Source: Cyanobacteria bacterium M_surface_7_m2_040
Lineage (GTDB): Bacteria > Cyanobacteriota > Cyanobacteriia > PCC-6307 > Cyanobiaceae
Length of the DNA: 5,178 nt
Direction of reading: 5' to 3'
Assembly: GCA_016882555.1 (NCBI GenBank)
Contig: VGPQ01000125.1
Location: 1-5,178, forward strand
Below, piece by piece: positions 1-5,178 of this stretch; position 1 is the first letter of the stretch; every line of letters starts with the position of its first letter. The position numbers were made by a program, and so were the translations under genes. Below the pieces are notes generated by a model. The model had not been told where the DNA came from and did not search any database. It saw only the letters and a program-made list of their open reading frames with translations.

Positions 1-147
1 GAGGCCCAGATCCTCTGCCTGCAAGCGGGCGCCGATTCGATCTTTTACGGCGACACCCTGCTGACCACCAGCAACCCCGCCGTCGAAGCCGACCGGGAGC
101 TGCTGGCGGCCGCGGGCGTGCAGCCCTGGAGCGAACCGGGCCACTGA
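1..147 (+). CDS. bioB: Biotin synthase, C-terminal end (partial, 5' end outside window)
   Basis: Only the last 48 residues are present, in frame from base 1 to the TGA at 145-147. BioB is a radical-SAM enzyme that inserts sulfur into dethiobiotin as the last step of biotin synthesis in the cytoplasm. The visible stretch [19 protein letters not shown] matches the conserved end of the BioB barrel; the E. coli protein has a very similar run (AGANSIFYGCKLLTTPNP). The radical-SAM cysteines lie upstream of the window. The protein ends about 30 residues after the conserved motif, so it lacks the long C-terminal tail of the E. coli enzyme. The stop is 5 nt before the trhO start, which suggests co-transcription. 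Identification rests on this short but characteristic segment. Confidence 0.9.
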   Translation, partial: EAQILCLQAGADSIFYGDTLLTTSNPAVEADRELLAAAGVQPWSEPGH

Positions 148-152
148 ACGCC

Positions 153-1097
153 ATGGCCCACGACCACGAGCGCACGGCAGCGGGCCAGGCCATCGCGGTG
201 GCCGCCTTCTACCGCTTCAGCGCCATGGACGCCGTGTCGCTGCCGGCGCTGCGCGACGAACTTGTGACCACGGCAGCAGGGTGCAACGTGCGCGGCACGA
301 TCCTGCTGGCCGCCGAAGGAGTCAATGGCACCATCAGCGGGCCCGAGGCCGGCGTGCAGCGGGTGCTGGCGCGGCTGCGCCGCGTGCGCGGCCTCGAGCC
401 GCTTGAAGCCAAGTTGAGCTGGGCCCCCGAACAGGCCTTCGCGCGGCTGAAGGTGCGGCTCAAGCGCGAGATCGTGACCATGGGCTGCCCCACGGTGAAG
501 CCGGCGGAGCAGGTGGGCAGCTACGTGGCCCCCGCCGACTGGAACGCGCTGATCGAGGACCCCGACACGCTCGTGATCGACACCCGCAACAGCTACGAGG
601 TGGCGGTGGGCACCTTTGCCGGTGCGATCGACCCCGGCACCGCCAGTTTCCGCGAGTTTCCCGCCTGGGTCGAGCAGGAGTTGCGGCCGCTGGTGGCCGC
701 ACACCAGCCCAAGGCGATTGCAATGTTTTGCACCGGCGGCATCCGCTGCGAAAAGGCCACGGGCTACCTGCTGCAACAGGGCTTCGCCGGTGTGCATCAC
801 CTGCAGGGCGGCATCCTGAAGTATCTCGAGGAGGTGCCCGCCGAGCGCAGCAGCTGGCAGGGCGAGTGCTTCGTGTTTGACCAACGGGTGACGGTCAACC
901 ACCGGCTCGAGCCCGGCAGCTACAGCCTCTGTTTTGCCTGCGGCCTGCCGCTGGCCCCAGTGGAACTCGAGCATCCGGCCTACCGCGAAGGCGTGAGCTG
1001 CCACCAGTGCATCGATCGCTTCAGCGATGCCGACCGCGCCCGCTTCGGCGAGCGGCAGCGGCAGCACCTGCAGGCACAAGGCGCCGTCAACGCCTGA
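153..1097 (+). CDS. trhO: tRNA uridine(34) hydroxylase, rhodanese family (TrhO/YceA)
   Basis: TrhO uses O2 to make 5-hydroxyuridine at the wobble position of certain tRNAs; in other bacteria this is then methylated or carboxymethylated. The 314-residue protein has the family layout. An N-terminal domain (about 16-120) begins VAAFYRF and contains RGTILLAAEGVNGTISG. A rhodanese domain (about 125-225) has VIDTRNSYEVAVG and the signature CTGGIRCEKA, with the presumed catalytic Cys193 and the nearby Cys199. The C-terminal region carries two CxxC pairs (Cys260/263 and Cys283/286), probably a zinc site. Length is normal for the family. The ATG at 153 adds about 15 residues before the usual family start; GTG at 198 is an alternative. 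No strong Shine-Dalgarno is visible. It sits 5 nt after bioB and 9 nt before the next gene. The function is well supported by motifs. Confidence 0.93.
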   Translation: MAHDHERTAAGQAIAVAAFYRFSAMDAVSLPALRDELVTTAAGCNVRGTILLAAEGVNGTISGPEAGVQRVLARLRRVRGLEPLEAKLSWAPEQAFARLKVRLKREIVTMGCPTVKPAEQVGSYVAPADWNALIEDPDTLVIDTRNSYEVAVGTFAGAIDPGTASFREFPAWVEQELRPLVAAHQPKAIAMFCTGGIRCEKATGYLLQQGFAGVHHLQGGILKYLEEVPAERSSWQGECFVFDQRVTVNHRLEPGSYSLCFACGLPLAPVELEHPAYREGVSCHQCIDRFSDADRARFGERQRQHLQAQGAVNA

Positions 1098-1106
1098 CGC
1101 CCCGCT

Positions 1107-2105
1107 GTGCCATCCGTTCTCTACAGCTTCCGGCGCTGCCCCTATGCGATCCGGGCACGGCTGGCCCTGGCCGCCGCCGGATTCAGCCCCGGGCCTGATC
1201 TGGAGCTGCGGGAGGTGGCCCTCAAGGCCAAACCGCCCGAGCTGCTGGCCGCCTCGGCCAAGGGCACCGTGCCGGTGCTGGTGCTGGATCAGGCCTGCGC
1301 GCCCGCCGTGCGCGACGAAAGCCTGGCGATCATGCGCTGGGCCCTGGACCAGGCCGACCCTGAGGGTTGGTGGGCCGGCCGCGGCAGCGGCGAGCAGGGC
1401 GCCATCGCCACGCTGATCGAGCAGAACGATGGCCCCTTCAAGCACCACCTCGACCGCTTCAAATACGCCGGCCGCTACGGCGACCGGGGCCTCAAGGAGC
1501 AAGCGCAGCATCGCCAGGCCGCGGTGTCGATCCTGCAGCAGTGGAACCGGCGGCTCGACATCAGTGGCGGCTGGCTGCTGGGCCCACGCTCTTCGCTGGC
1601 CGATGGGGCCCTGCTGCCGTTTGTGCGCCAGTTCATGCTGGCCGATCCCAAGGGCTTCGACAACGCCCCCGACCTGGCGGCGGTGCAGCAGTGGCTGGCA
1701 CGCTTTCTGGGCAGTGAGGCGCTAAGCACCGTGTTGAACGAAGCCTGGGCGCCGCGCTGCCCCTGGCGCTCGCCCAGCTGGCTGTACCACCTGGCGCTCA
1801 GCACCGACTGGCAGCAGGCCCTCAGCGAGGGGGTCTACCGCCGCTCGACACGCGGGCAGTCGCTGGACGCAGTGGGATTCATCCATCTGAGCGCAGCCCA
1901 TCAACTCGAGGCCACCGCCTCACGCTTCTATGGCGACCTGCCGGCCGGTGCGGTGACACTGCTGTGCATCGAGCCGGCCACACTGCGGCAGCACGGACTG
2001 GCGGTGCGCCACGAACCCGCCCCCAGCAGCGGCGAGTTGTTTCCGCACCTCTACGGCCCCCTGCCCCTGGAGGCGGTGGTGCGCAGTGAACCCTGGCGAC
2101 CATGA
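1107..2105 (+). CDS. Glutathione S-transferase fused to a C-terminal DUF952 domain
   Basis: This 332-residue protein combines two families. Residues 1-215 form a glutathione S-transferase: a thioredoxin-like half opens with LYSFRRCPYAIRARLAL (Cys11 in a CPYA motif), followed by KGTVPVLVLD and an ESLAIMRWAL helix. The helical half has NDGPFKHHLDRFKYAGRY (from 107) and SLADGALLPFVRQF (from 163). Residues 226-330 match DUF952, with YH at 227-228, GFIHLS at 257-262 and GELFPHLYGPLP at 309-320. The GST substrate cannot be read from the sequence. The role of DUF952 is unknown; from memory it is grouped with ADP-ribosyltransferase-like folds, which I could not verify. The start is GTG at 1107, chosen because it gives the standard short lead into the first GST strand; no Shine-Dalgarno is evident. 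The stop overlaps the next start as ATGA, implying translational coupling. Confidence 0.88.
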   Translation: MPSVLYSFRRCPYAIRARLALAAAGFSPGPDLELREVALKAKPPELLAASAKGTVPVLVLDQACAPAVRDESLAIMRWALDQADPEGWWAGRGSGEQGAIATLIEQNDGPFKHHLDRFKYAGRYGDRGLKEQAQHRQAAVSILQQWNRRLDISGGWLLGPRSSLADGALLPFVRQFMLADPKGFDNAPDLAAVQQWLARFLGSEALSTVLNEAWAPRCPWRSPSWLYHLALSTDWQQALSEGVYRRSTRGQSLDAVGFIHLSAAHQLEATASRFYGDLPAGAVTLLCIEPATLRQHGLAVRHEPAPSSGELFPHLYGPLPLEAVVRSEPWRP

Positions 2106-2635
2106 CCGTGCAACCCTCGCTGGCCGAACTGGAAGCCGAAGCCTGCCGCCGCGGGCTGCTGCTGCGCCTGCAGGTGAATCGGCCAGCGGGTGTGGCCTGG
2201 ACCCTGCGGGTGGGGGTGGCGCGCCGCCAGCAGAGCGGCGCCTTGCAGCTGCTGGGCGAGCTCAAGGGCTGGGCCCTGCCCACAGCCGATGGGCTGCGGC
2301 TCGACACGATGCGGGTGCAAGGCGAGCACACCGCCGGCGTGGGCGCCCTGATCTGGGCGGCCACCTTTGCCTGGGCGCTGGAGGCCACCCCCTGCCGCCG
2401 CGCCACGATCCTGGCGATCCGCGACAGCGACCGGCAGCATCAGCGCCTGGTGCGCTACTTCAGCCGCGTCGGCTTCACGCCGGTGCGCGAGCTGGGCGCC
2501 GGTGTGCTGGATCTGGGCCCGCGGTTGATCTGGGGCGGCGCCGGGCTGCTGATGCAGGCCGAGTGCGGCGAGGGGCTGGCGCGCAGCAGCCGCCAGCTGG
2601 CCCAGGGCGATGGTCAGCCCGCCTCGCCGGCGTGA
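2102..2635 (+). CDS. Hypothetical protein with a GNAT-like acetyltransferase fold
   Basis: I do not recognise a named gene. The 177-residue protein has features of the GNAT superfamily. Residues 69-84 ([16 protein letters not shown]) resemble the acetyl-CoA-binding motif A loop and the helix after it. Residues 99-107 form a strand (RRATILAIR). Residues 112-130 ([19 protein letters not shown]) look like the GNAT motif B ending, where an aromatic residue and GF close the fold. The N-terminal 60 residues hold a helix and strands ([13 protein letters not shown]) typical of a GNAT front half. The substrate is unknown, and the motif A glycines are less regular than in classical members, so activity is uncertain. 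The ATG at 2102 overlaps the upstream stop by 4 nt. The last 22 nt overlap the 3' end of lipA on the other strand. Confidence 0.75.
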   Translation: MTVQPSLAELEAEACRRGLLLRLQVNRPAGVAWTLRVGVARRQQSGALQLLGELKGWALPTADGLRLDTMRVQGEHTAGVGALIWAATFAWALEATPCRRATILAIRDSDRQHQRLVRYFSRVGFTPVRELGAGVLDLGPRLIWGGAGLLMQAECGEGLARSSRQLAQGDGQPASPA

Positions 2636-3528
2636 TAGCTGCTGCGCACCAGCGGGCCTGAGCGCACCTGCTCAAACCCCAGCTCGCGGGCGATGGCCCC
2701 CAGCTCCTCAAATTCCGCGGGTGTCCAATACCGGGCCACGGGGATGTGGGCCAGCGACGGCCGCAGGTACTGGCCCAGGGTGAGCCGCTGGCAACCGGCA
2801 GCCCGCAGGTCGTGCAGCGCCGCGATCACCTCCGCGCGCGTTTCCCCCAGTCCCAGCATCAGACCGCTCTTGGTGGGGATGTGGGGTGCCAGCTGGCGGG
2901 CGGCGGCCAGCAGGCCCAGGGAGCGTGGGTAGGTGGCGCCGCGGCGCACCTCGGCCTGCAGGCGCTCCACCGTTTCGAGGTTGTGGTTGAAGCAGACCGG
3001 CTCGGCCGCCAGCACAACCTCCAGGCGTCGACGTTGGGCCGCGATCGCCTCGGCTTCCTCGCGATAGCCACCCCAGAAATCGGGGGTGAGCACCTCAATG
3101 GCCACCCCCGGGGTGCGGCGGCGGATCGCCGCCATCGCGCTAGTGAACAGTGAGGCGCCGTGATCATCGAGATCGTCACGGGCCACCCCCGTGAGCACCA
3201 CATACGTCAACCCCAGCGTGGCGACCGCCTCCGCCACCCGCTCGGGCTCCAGCCCATCGACGGGCTCGGGGGCCAACCCCTTGTCGACCTGGCAGAAGGC
3301 GCAGCTGCGGGTGCAGATGGAGCCCCCCAGCAAAAACGTGGCCGTGCCGGCGGCGTAGCACTCGGCCCGGTTGGGACAGCGGCCCTCCTCGCAGATCGTG
3401 TGCAGCCGCTGCTGCTTGACCACCCCCTGCACCCGCTCCAGGTCACTGGCGTTGCCCACCGGCGAGCGGATCCAGGCCGGCAGGCGTTCGGCCGGGGCGA
3501 TGGCGCTGTAGCGGCTGGGGCGGGCCAT
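2614..3528 (-). CDS. lipA: Lipoyl synthase (radical SAM)
   Basis: LipA inserts two sulfur atoms into octanoyl groups carried on lipoyl domains of 2-oxoacid dehydrogenases and the glycine cleavage H protein. Read from the ATG at 3528 it has 304 residues, normal for the family. The auxiliary 4Fe-4S cluster motif [12 protein letters not shown] gives Cys46, Cys51 and Cys57. The radical-SAM motif CTRSCAFC gives Cys72, Cys76 and Cys79. [17 protein letters not shown] and [10 protein letters not shown] follow, and the C-terminal RSSYH (295-299) supplies the serine ligand of the auxiliary cluster. All key residues are present. The common TSVDRDDL segment reads TGVARDDL here. The ATG overlaps the recR stop by one base (TGATG); a GTG one codon upstream (3531) is also possible. 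Cyanobacteria often carry two lipA genes; which paralogue this is cannot be decided here. Confidence 0.95.
   Translation of the reverse strand: MARPSRYSAIAPAERLPAWIRSPVGNASDLERVQGVVKQQRLHTICEEGRCPNRAECYAAGTATFLLGGSICTRSCAFCQVDKGLAPEPVDGLEPERVAEAVATLGLTYVVLTGVARDDLDDHGASLFTSAMAAIRRRTPGVAIEVLTPDFWGGYREEAEAIAAQRRRLEVVLAAEPVCFNHNLETVERLQAEVRRGATYPRSLGLLAAARQLAPHIPTKSGLMLGLGETRAEVIAALHDLRAAGCQRLTLGQYLRPSLAHIPVARYWTPAEFEELGAIARELGFEQVRSGPLVRSSYHAGEAG
3041..3048. repeat. HIP1 octamer (GCGATCGC)
   Basis: This is a single copy of the highly iterated palindrome that is abundant in many cyanobacterial genomes, here inside lipA. One copy in 5 kb is weak support for a cyanobacterial origin and does not suggest the extreme HIP1 density of some strains. 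Confidence 0.5.
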
Positions 3529-4196
3529 CACTCCACCGCCCGGCGCCCTTCAAAGGCGCGCGCCAGGGTGACCTCATCGGCGTATTCGAGCTCACTGCCC
3601 ACCGGCAGGCCGTAGGCGATGCGGCTCACCGCCGTGAACGGCTTGAGCAGGCGCGCCAGGTAGAGGCTGGTGGTGTCGCCCTCAACGCTGGGGGTGAGGG
3701 CCAGGATCACTTCTGAAATGGCCACAGGGGGCAGGCTGTGCTGCTGATCGGTGCTGGAGGCCGCCGCTTCAGTGCCACCGGGTGCCTCACCCACACCCGC
3801 CACCCGCTGCACCAAAGGCTGGATCTGCAACAGCTCCGGGCCGATGCCATCCATCGGCGAGATCAGGCCACCCAGCACGTGGTAGCTGCCCTTGAACTCC
3901 CGCGTGCGCTCCATCGCCAGCAGATCACGCGAATCGGCCACCACGCAGATCTGGCCATTGGCGCGCTCGGGGTTGCGGCAGATCTCGCAGAGCGGTTCAG
4001 CCGACAGATGAAAACAGCGCCGGCATTGCCCCACCTGACTGCGGGCCGCCAGCAGCGCGTCGGCAAAGGCGCGGATCTGCTCTTCGGGCTGGCGCAACAG
4101 GTGCAGGGCGAGCCGCTGGGCGGTGCGCGGACCGATCCCGGGCAGGCGCTCGAACTGATCGATCAGCCGAGCCAGGGGTCGGGTGAAGCCGCTCAG
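3528..4196 (-). CDS. recR: Recombination mediator protein RecR (non-standard start)
   Basis: RecR acts with RecO (and RecF) to load RecA on SSB-coated single-stranded DNA in gap repair. Reading upstream of TTG 4097 recovers the essential N-terminus: [19 protein letters not shown] and then [12 protein letters not shown], the helix-hairpin-helix region. In-frame stop TAG lies at 4221-4223, and no ATG, GTG or TTG occurs between it and this domain. I therefore place the start tentatively at CTG 4196 (222 residues). The TTG at 4097 would give 189 residues but lose the DNA-binding motif. Further on are the zinc finger (Cys58, Cys61, Cys70, Cys73), the Toprim region ([19 protein letters not shown]), [14 protein letters not shown], and the conserved ending [19 protein letters not shown]. 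About 20 extra residues (about 134-157) interrupt Toprim. lipA follows immediately, coupled by overlap. Confidence 0.9.
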   Translation of the reverse strand: MSGFTRPLARLIDQFERLPGIGPRTAQRLALHLLRQPEEQIRAFADALLAARSQVGQCRRCFHLSAEPLCEICRNPERANGQICVVADSRDLLAMERTREFKGSYHVLGGLISPMDGIGPELLQIQPLVQRVAGVGEAPGGTEAAASSTDQQHSLPPVAISEVILALTPSVEGDTTSLYLARLLKPFTAVSRIAYGLPVGSELEYADEVTLARAFEGRRAVE

Positions 4197-4221
4197 GGAT
4201 CCGGCGCAGGTGCCGCGACTC

Positions 4222-4230
4222 TAAGGAGGT
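4222..4230 (+). promoter_or_regulatory. Strong Shine-Dalgarno sequence upstream of cyanoP
   Basis: TAAGGAGGT contains AAGGAGGT, fully complementary to the usual bacterial 16S rRNA 3' end. It lies 5 nt before an ATG at 4236 that is in a different frame from cyanoP, and 36 nt before the cyanoP ATG at 4267. The other gene starts in this window lack such a site, so it stands out. It may serve cyanoP through the hairpin that lies between. Confidence 0.6.
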
Positions 4231-4235
4231 CCAGA

Positions 4236-4268
4236 ATGGCGGCGGTTCTCTCCAGCCGCGCCCGCCAT
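4236..4268 (+). promoter_or_regulatory. Inverted repeat / possible leader hairpin spanning the cyanoP start codon
   Basis: ATGGCGG at 4236-4242 is the exact reverse complement of CCGCCAT at 4262-4268. The stem can extend by CGG (4243-4245) pairing with CCG (4256-4258), leaving a bulge at 4259-4261 and a 10-nt loop. In mRNA, the A and U of the cyanoP start codon would be in the stem and an out-of-frame AUG would form the other arm, just after the Shine-Dalgarno. It could control translation, or as DNA be an operator in the divergent recR/cyanoP region. Chance in GC-rich DNA is possible. Confidence 0.4.
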
Positions 4269-4836
4269 GGCCCAGCCATCAGCAACGAACCGCCTGCCGC
4301 GCTGGCTTGCGGCGACGGCGGCCCTGCTGTTGGCCGTGGTGCTCGCCAGCTGCAGCGCCGCTGCCGCCGGTCTCAACAGCTACCAGAGCCCCGATGGGCG
4401 CTACGCCTTCCTCTACCCCACCGGCTGGACCCGGGTGCAGGTCACCGGCGGCCCCCAGGTGGTGTTTCACGACCTGATCAACAGTGATGAAACCCTCAGC
4501 CTGGTGATCTCCCAGGTGGATGCCGACGACGACCTGAGCCAGCTGGGCAGTGCCGTGGCCGTGGGCGAAAAGCTGCGCCGCAGCGCCATCGCGCCGGAGG
4601 GCAGCGGCCGCGACGCCACCCTGGTGGAAGCCCGCGAGCGCGAGGAGAACGGCCACACCTTCTACGACCTGGAATACAGCGTGCACCTGGCGGATCGCGA
4701 CCGCCATGAACTGGCCACGGTGGTGGTCGATCGGGGGCGGCTTTACACCCTGGCCGCCAGCACCAACGAGGTGCGCTGGCCGAAGGTCAAAGGCCTCTTC
4801 GACCAGGTGATCCGCTCCTTCAACCTGCTGATCTGA
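4267..4836 (+). CDS. CyanoP: PsbP-family photosystem II lipoprotein
   Basis: CyanoP is the cyanobacterial member of the PsbP family, a lumenal lipoprotein associated with photosystem II and linked to its assembly. The 189-residue product has a basic N-terminus (about 1-12), a hydrophobic helix (13-27) and a lipobox LASC with the lipidated cysteine at Cys29, so it should be membrane-anchored in the thylakoid lumen. The mature part shows PsbP hallmarks in order: YQSPDGRYAFLYPTGWTRV, HDLINSDETLSLVIS, HTFYDLEYSV, ATVVVDRGRLYTLAAST and the ending RWPKVKGLFDQVIRSF. The length is normal for the family. The ATG at 4267 is the only standard start in frame after the TAA at 4222. The best Shine-Dalgarno is 36 nt away and fits another ATG better. 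Transcription is divergent from recR; an oxidoreductase follows after 24 nt. The PsbP family call is firm; the exact start less so. Confidence 0.92.
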   Translation: MAQPSATNRLPRWLAATAALLLAVVLASCSAAAAGLNSYQSPDGRYAFLYPTGWTRVQVTGGPQVVFHDLINSDETLSLVISQVDADDDLSQLGSAVAVGEKLRRSAIAPEGSGRDATLVEAREREENGHTFYDLEYSVHLADRDRHELATVVVDRGRLYTLAASTNEVRWPKVKGLFDQVIRSFNLLI

Positions 4837-4860
4837 GCCCTTGGCTGCCGCGATACACCC

Positions 4861-5178
4861 TTGATCACTGTGATCGGAGCCGGCCTGGCCGGCAGCTTGC
4901 TGGCCCTGGAGCTGGTTGATCGAGAGCTGGCCGTCACCCTGATCGACGCCGGCGCCAGCGCACGGGCCACCGATCTGAGCTACGGGCTGCTGCCCTGGAC
5001 TGCCGCGTCGCGCTGGTGGCAGCTGCAGCGGCGCGATGGCGATCTGGGGCTAGCGCAGCGTTGGCTGCAGTTGGGGAAGGCTGGCCTGCCGCTGCCCGCC
5101 TGGCAGGTGAACCCCAGGAGCTGGGCCCGCGGCGTGGCCGCAGCCCTGGGGCGGGCCGGCGTGCCACAGCTGCAGCAG
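4861..5178 (+). CDS. FAD-dependent oxidoreductase, N-terminal part (runs off window end)
   Basis: Only the first 106 residues are present. They begin with a Rossmann-type dinucleotide-binding motif, ITVIGAGLAGSLLALEL, followed after the helix by VTLIDAG, whose acidic residue would bind the ribose of FAD. This pattern is typical of the D-amino-acid oxidase/glycine oxidase group and related FAD enzymes. The following stretch (TDLSYGLLPW, then a Trp-rich helical segment) does not identify the substrate. The TTG at 4861 is chosen because it places the first strand right at the N-terminus; GTG 4870 would cut into that strand. The gap after cyanoP is 24 nt with no terminator-like hairpin, so co-transcription is likely. 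The enzyme's function is unknown from this fragment. Confidence 0.8.
   Translation, partial: MITVIGAGLAGSLLALELVDRELAVTLIDAGASARATDLSYGLLPWTAASRWWQLQRRDGDLGLAQRWLQLGKAGLPLPAWQVNPRSWARGVAAALGRAGVPQLQQ

Noticed and set aside
45..1511. A 488-codon open frame on the - strand
   Set aside because: It lies antisense to bioB, trhO and the GST gene, which have clear family motifs. Its translation shows repetitive Ala/Gly/His/Gln composition and no recognisable domain, as expected for a GC-rich shadow frame.
2746..3153. A 135-codon + strand open frame opposite lipA
   Set aside because: lipA on the other strand has every cluster-binding motif intact, and this frame has no recognisable features.
3738..4487. 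A 249-codon open frame on the + strand, antisense to recR and overlapping cyanoP
   Set aside because: It has no domain and compositionally looks like a shadow. The internal ATG at 4236 with a good Shine-Dalgarno is treated as part of the cyanoP leader puzzle rather than as a separate gene.
4837..4860. Possible terminator or promoter between cyanoP and the oxidoreductase gene
   Set aside because: The 24 nt contain no stem followed by a T-run and no convincing -10 or -35 element.
4863..4875. Palindrome GATCAC-T-GTGATC at the start of the oxidoreductase gene, resembling a CRP-like half-site pair
   Set aside because: It codes for the conserved first strand (ITVIG) of the FAD-binding fold, lacks the spacing of CRP or NtcA sites, and a 6-bp inverted repeat is expected about once by chance in 5 kb.

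Overview
The window is GC-rich bacterial DNA, dense in genes and without RNA genes, mobile elements or CRISPR. A PsbP-family photosystem II lipoprotein (CyanoP) points to a cyanobacterium. The high GC, very tight packing, one HIP1 octamer (GCGATCGC) and the general look of the proteins suggest a high-GC picocyanobacterium of the Cyanobium/Synechococcus type. That placement is inferred from sequence features and remembered family patterns, not from a database search.

Left block, + strand (1-2635): the 3' end of bioB (biotin synthase), then trhO (rhodanese-domain tRNA uridine-34 hydroxylase), a glutathione S-transferase fused to a DUF952 domain, and a GNAT-like hypothetical protein. The gaps are 5 nt, 9 nt and a 4-nt ATGA overlap, so these four probably form one transcription unit.

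Middle block, - strand (2614-4196): recR followed by lipA (lipoyl synthase), coupled by overlapping stop and start codons. lipA ends convergently with the GNAT-like gene, and the two coding regions overlap by 22 nt.

Right block, + strand (4267-5178): cyanoP and, 24 nt downstream, the N-terminal part of an FAD-dependent oxidoreductase that runs off the window. The region of about 70 bp between recR and cyanoP is the only real intergenic space. It holds a near-perfect Shine-Dalgarno sequence, an out-of-frame ATG and an inverted repeat covering the cyanoP start codon.

Most of the content is housekeeping: cofactor synthesis (biotin, lipoate), tRNA wobble modification, recombination repair and photosystem II assembly. 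The points that deserve a second look are the GST-DUF952 fusion and its operon, the absence of an ATG/GTG/TTG start for full-length recR, an extra loop in RecR, and the structured cyanoP leader. I saw no clear evidence of a wholly new multi-gene system.
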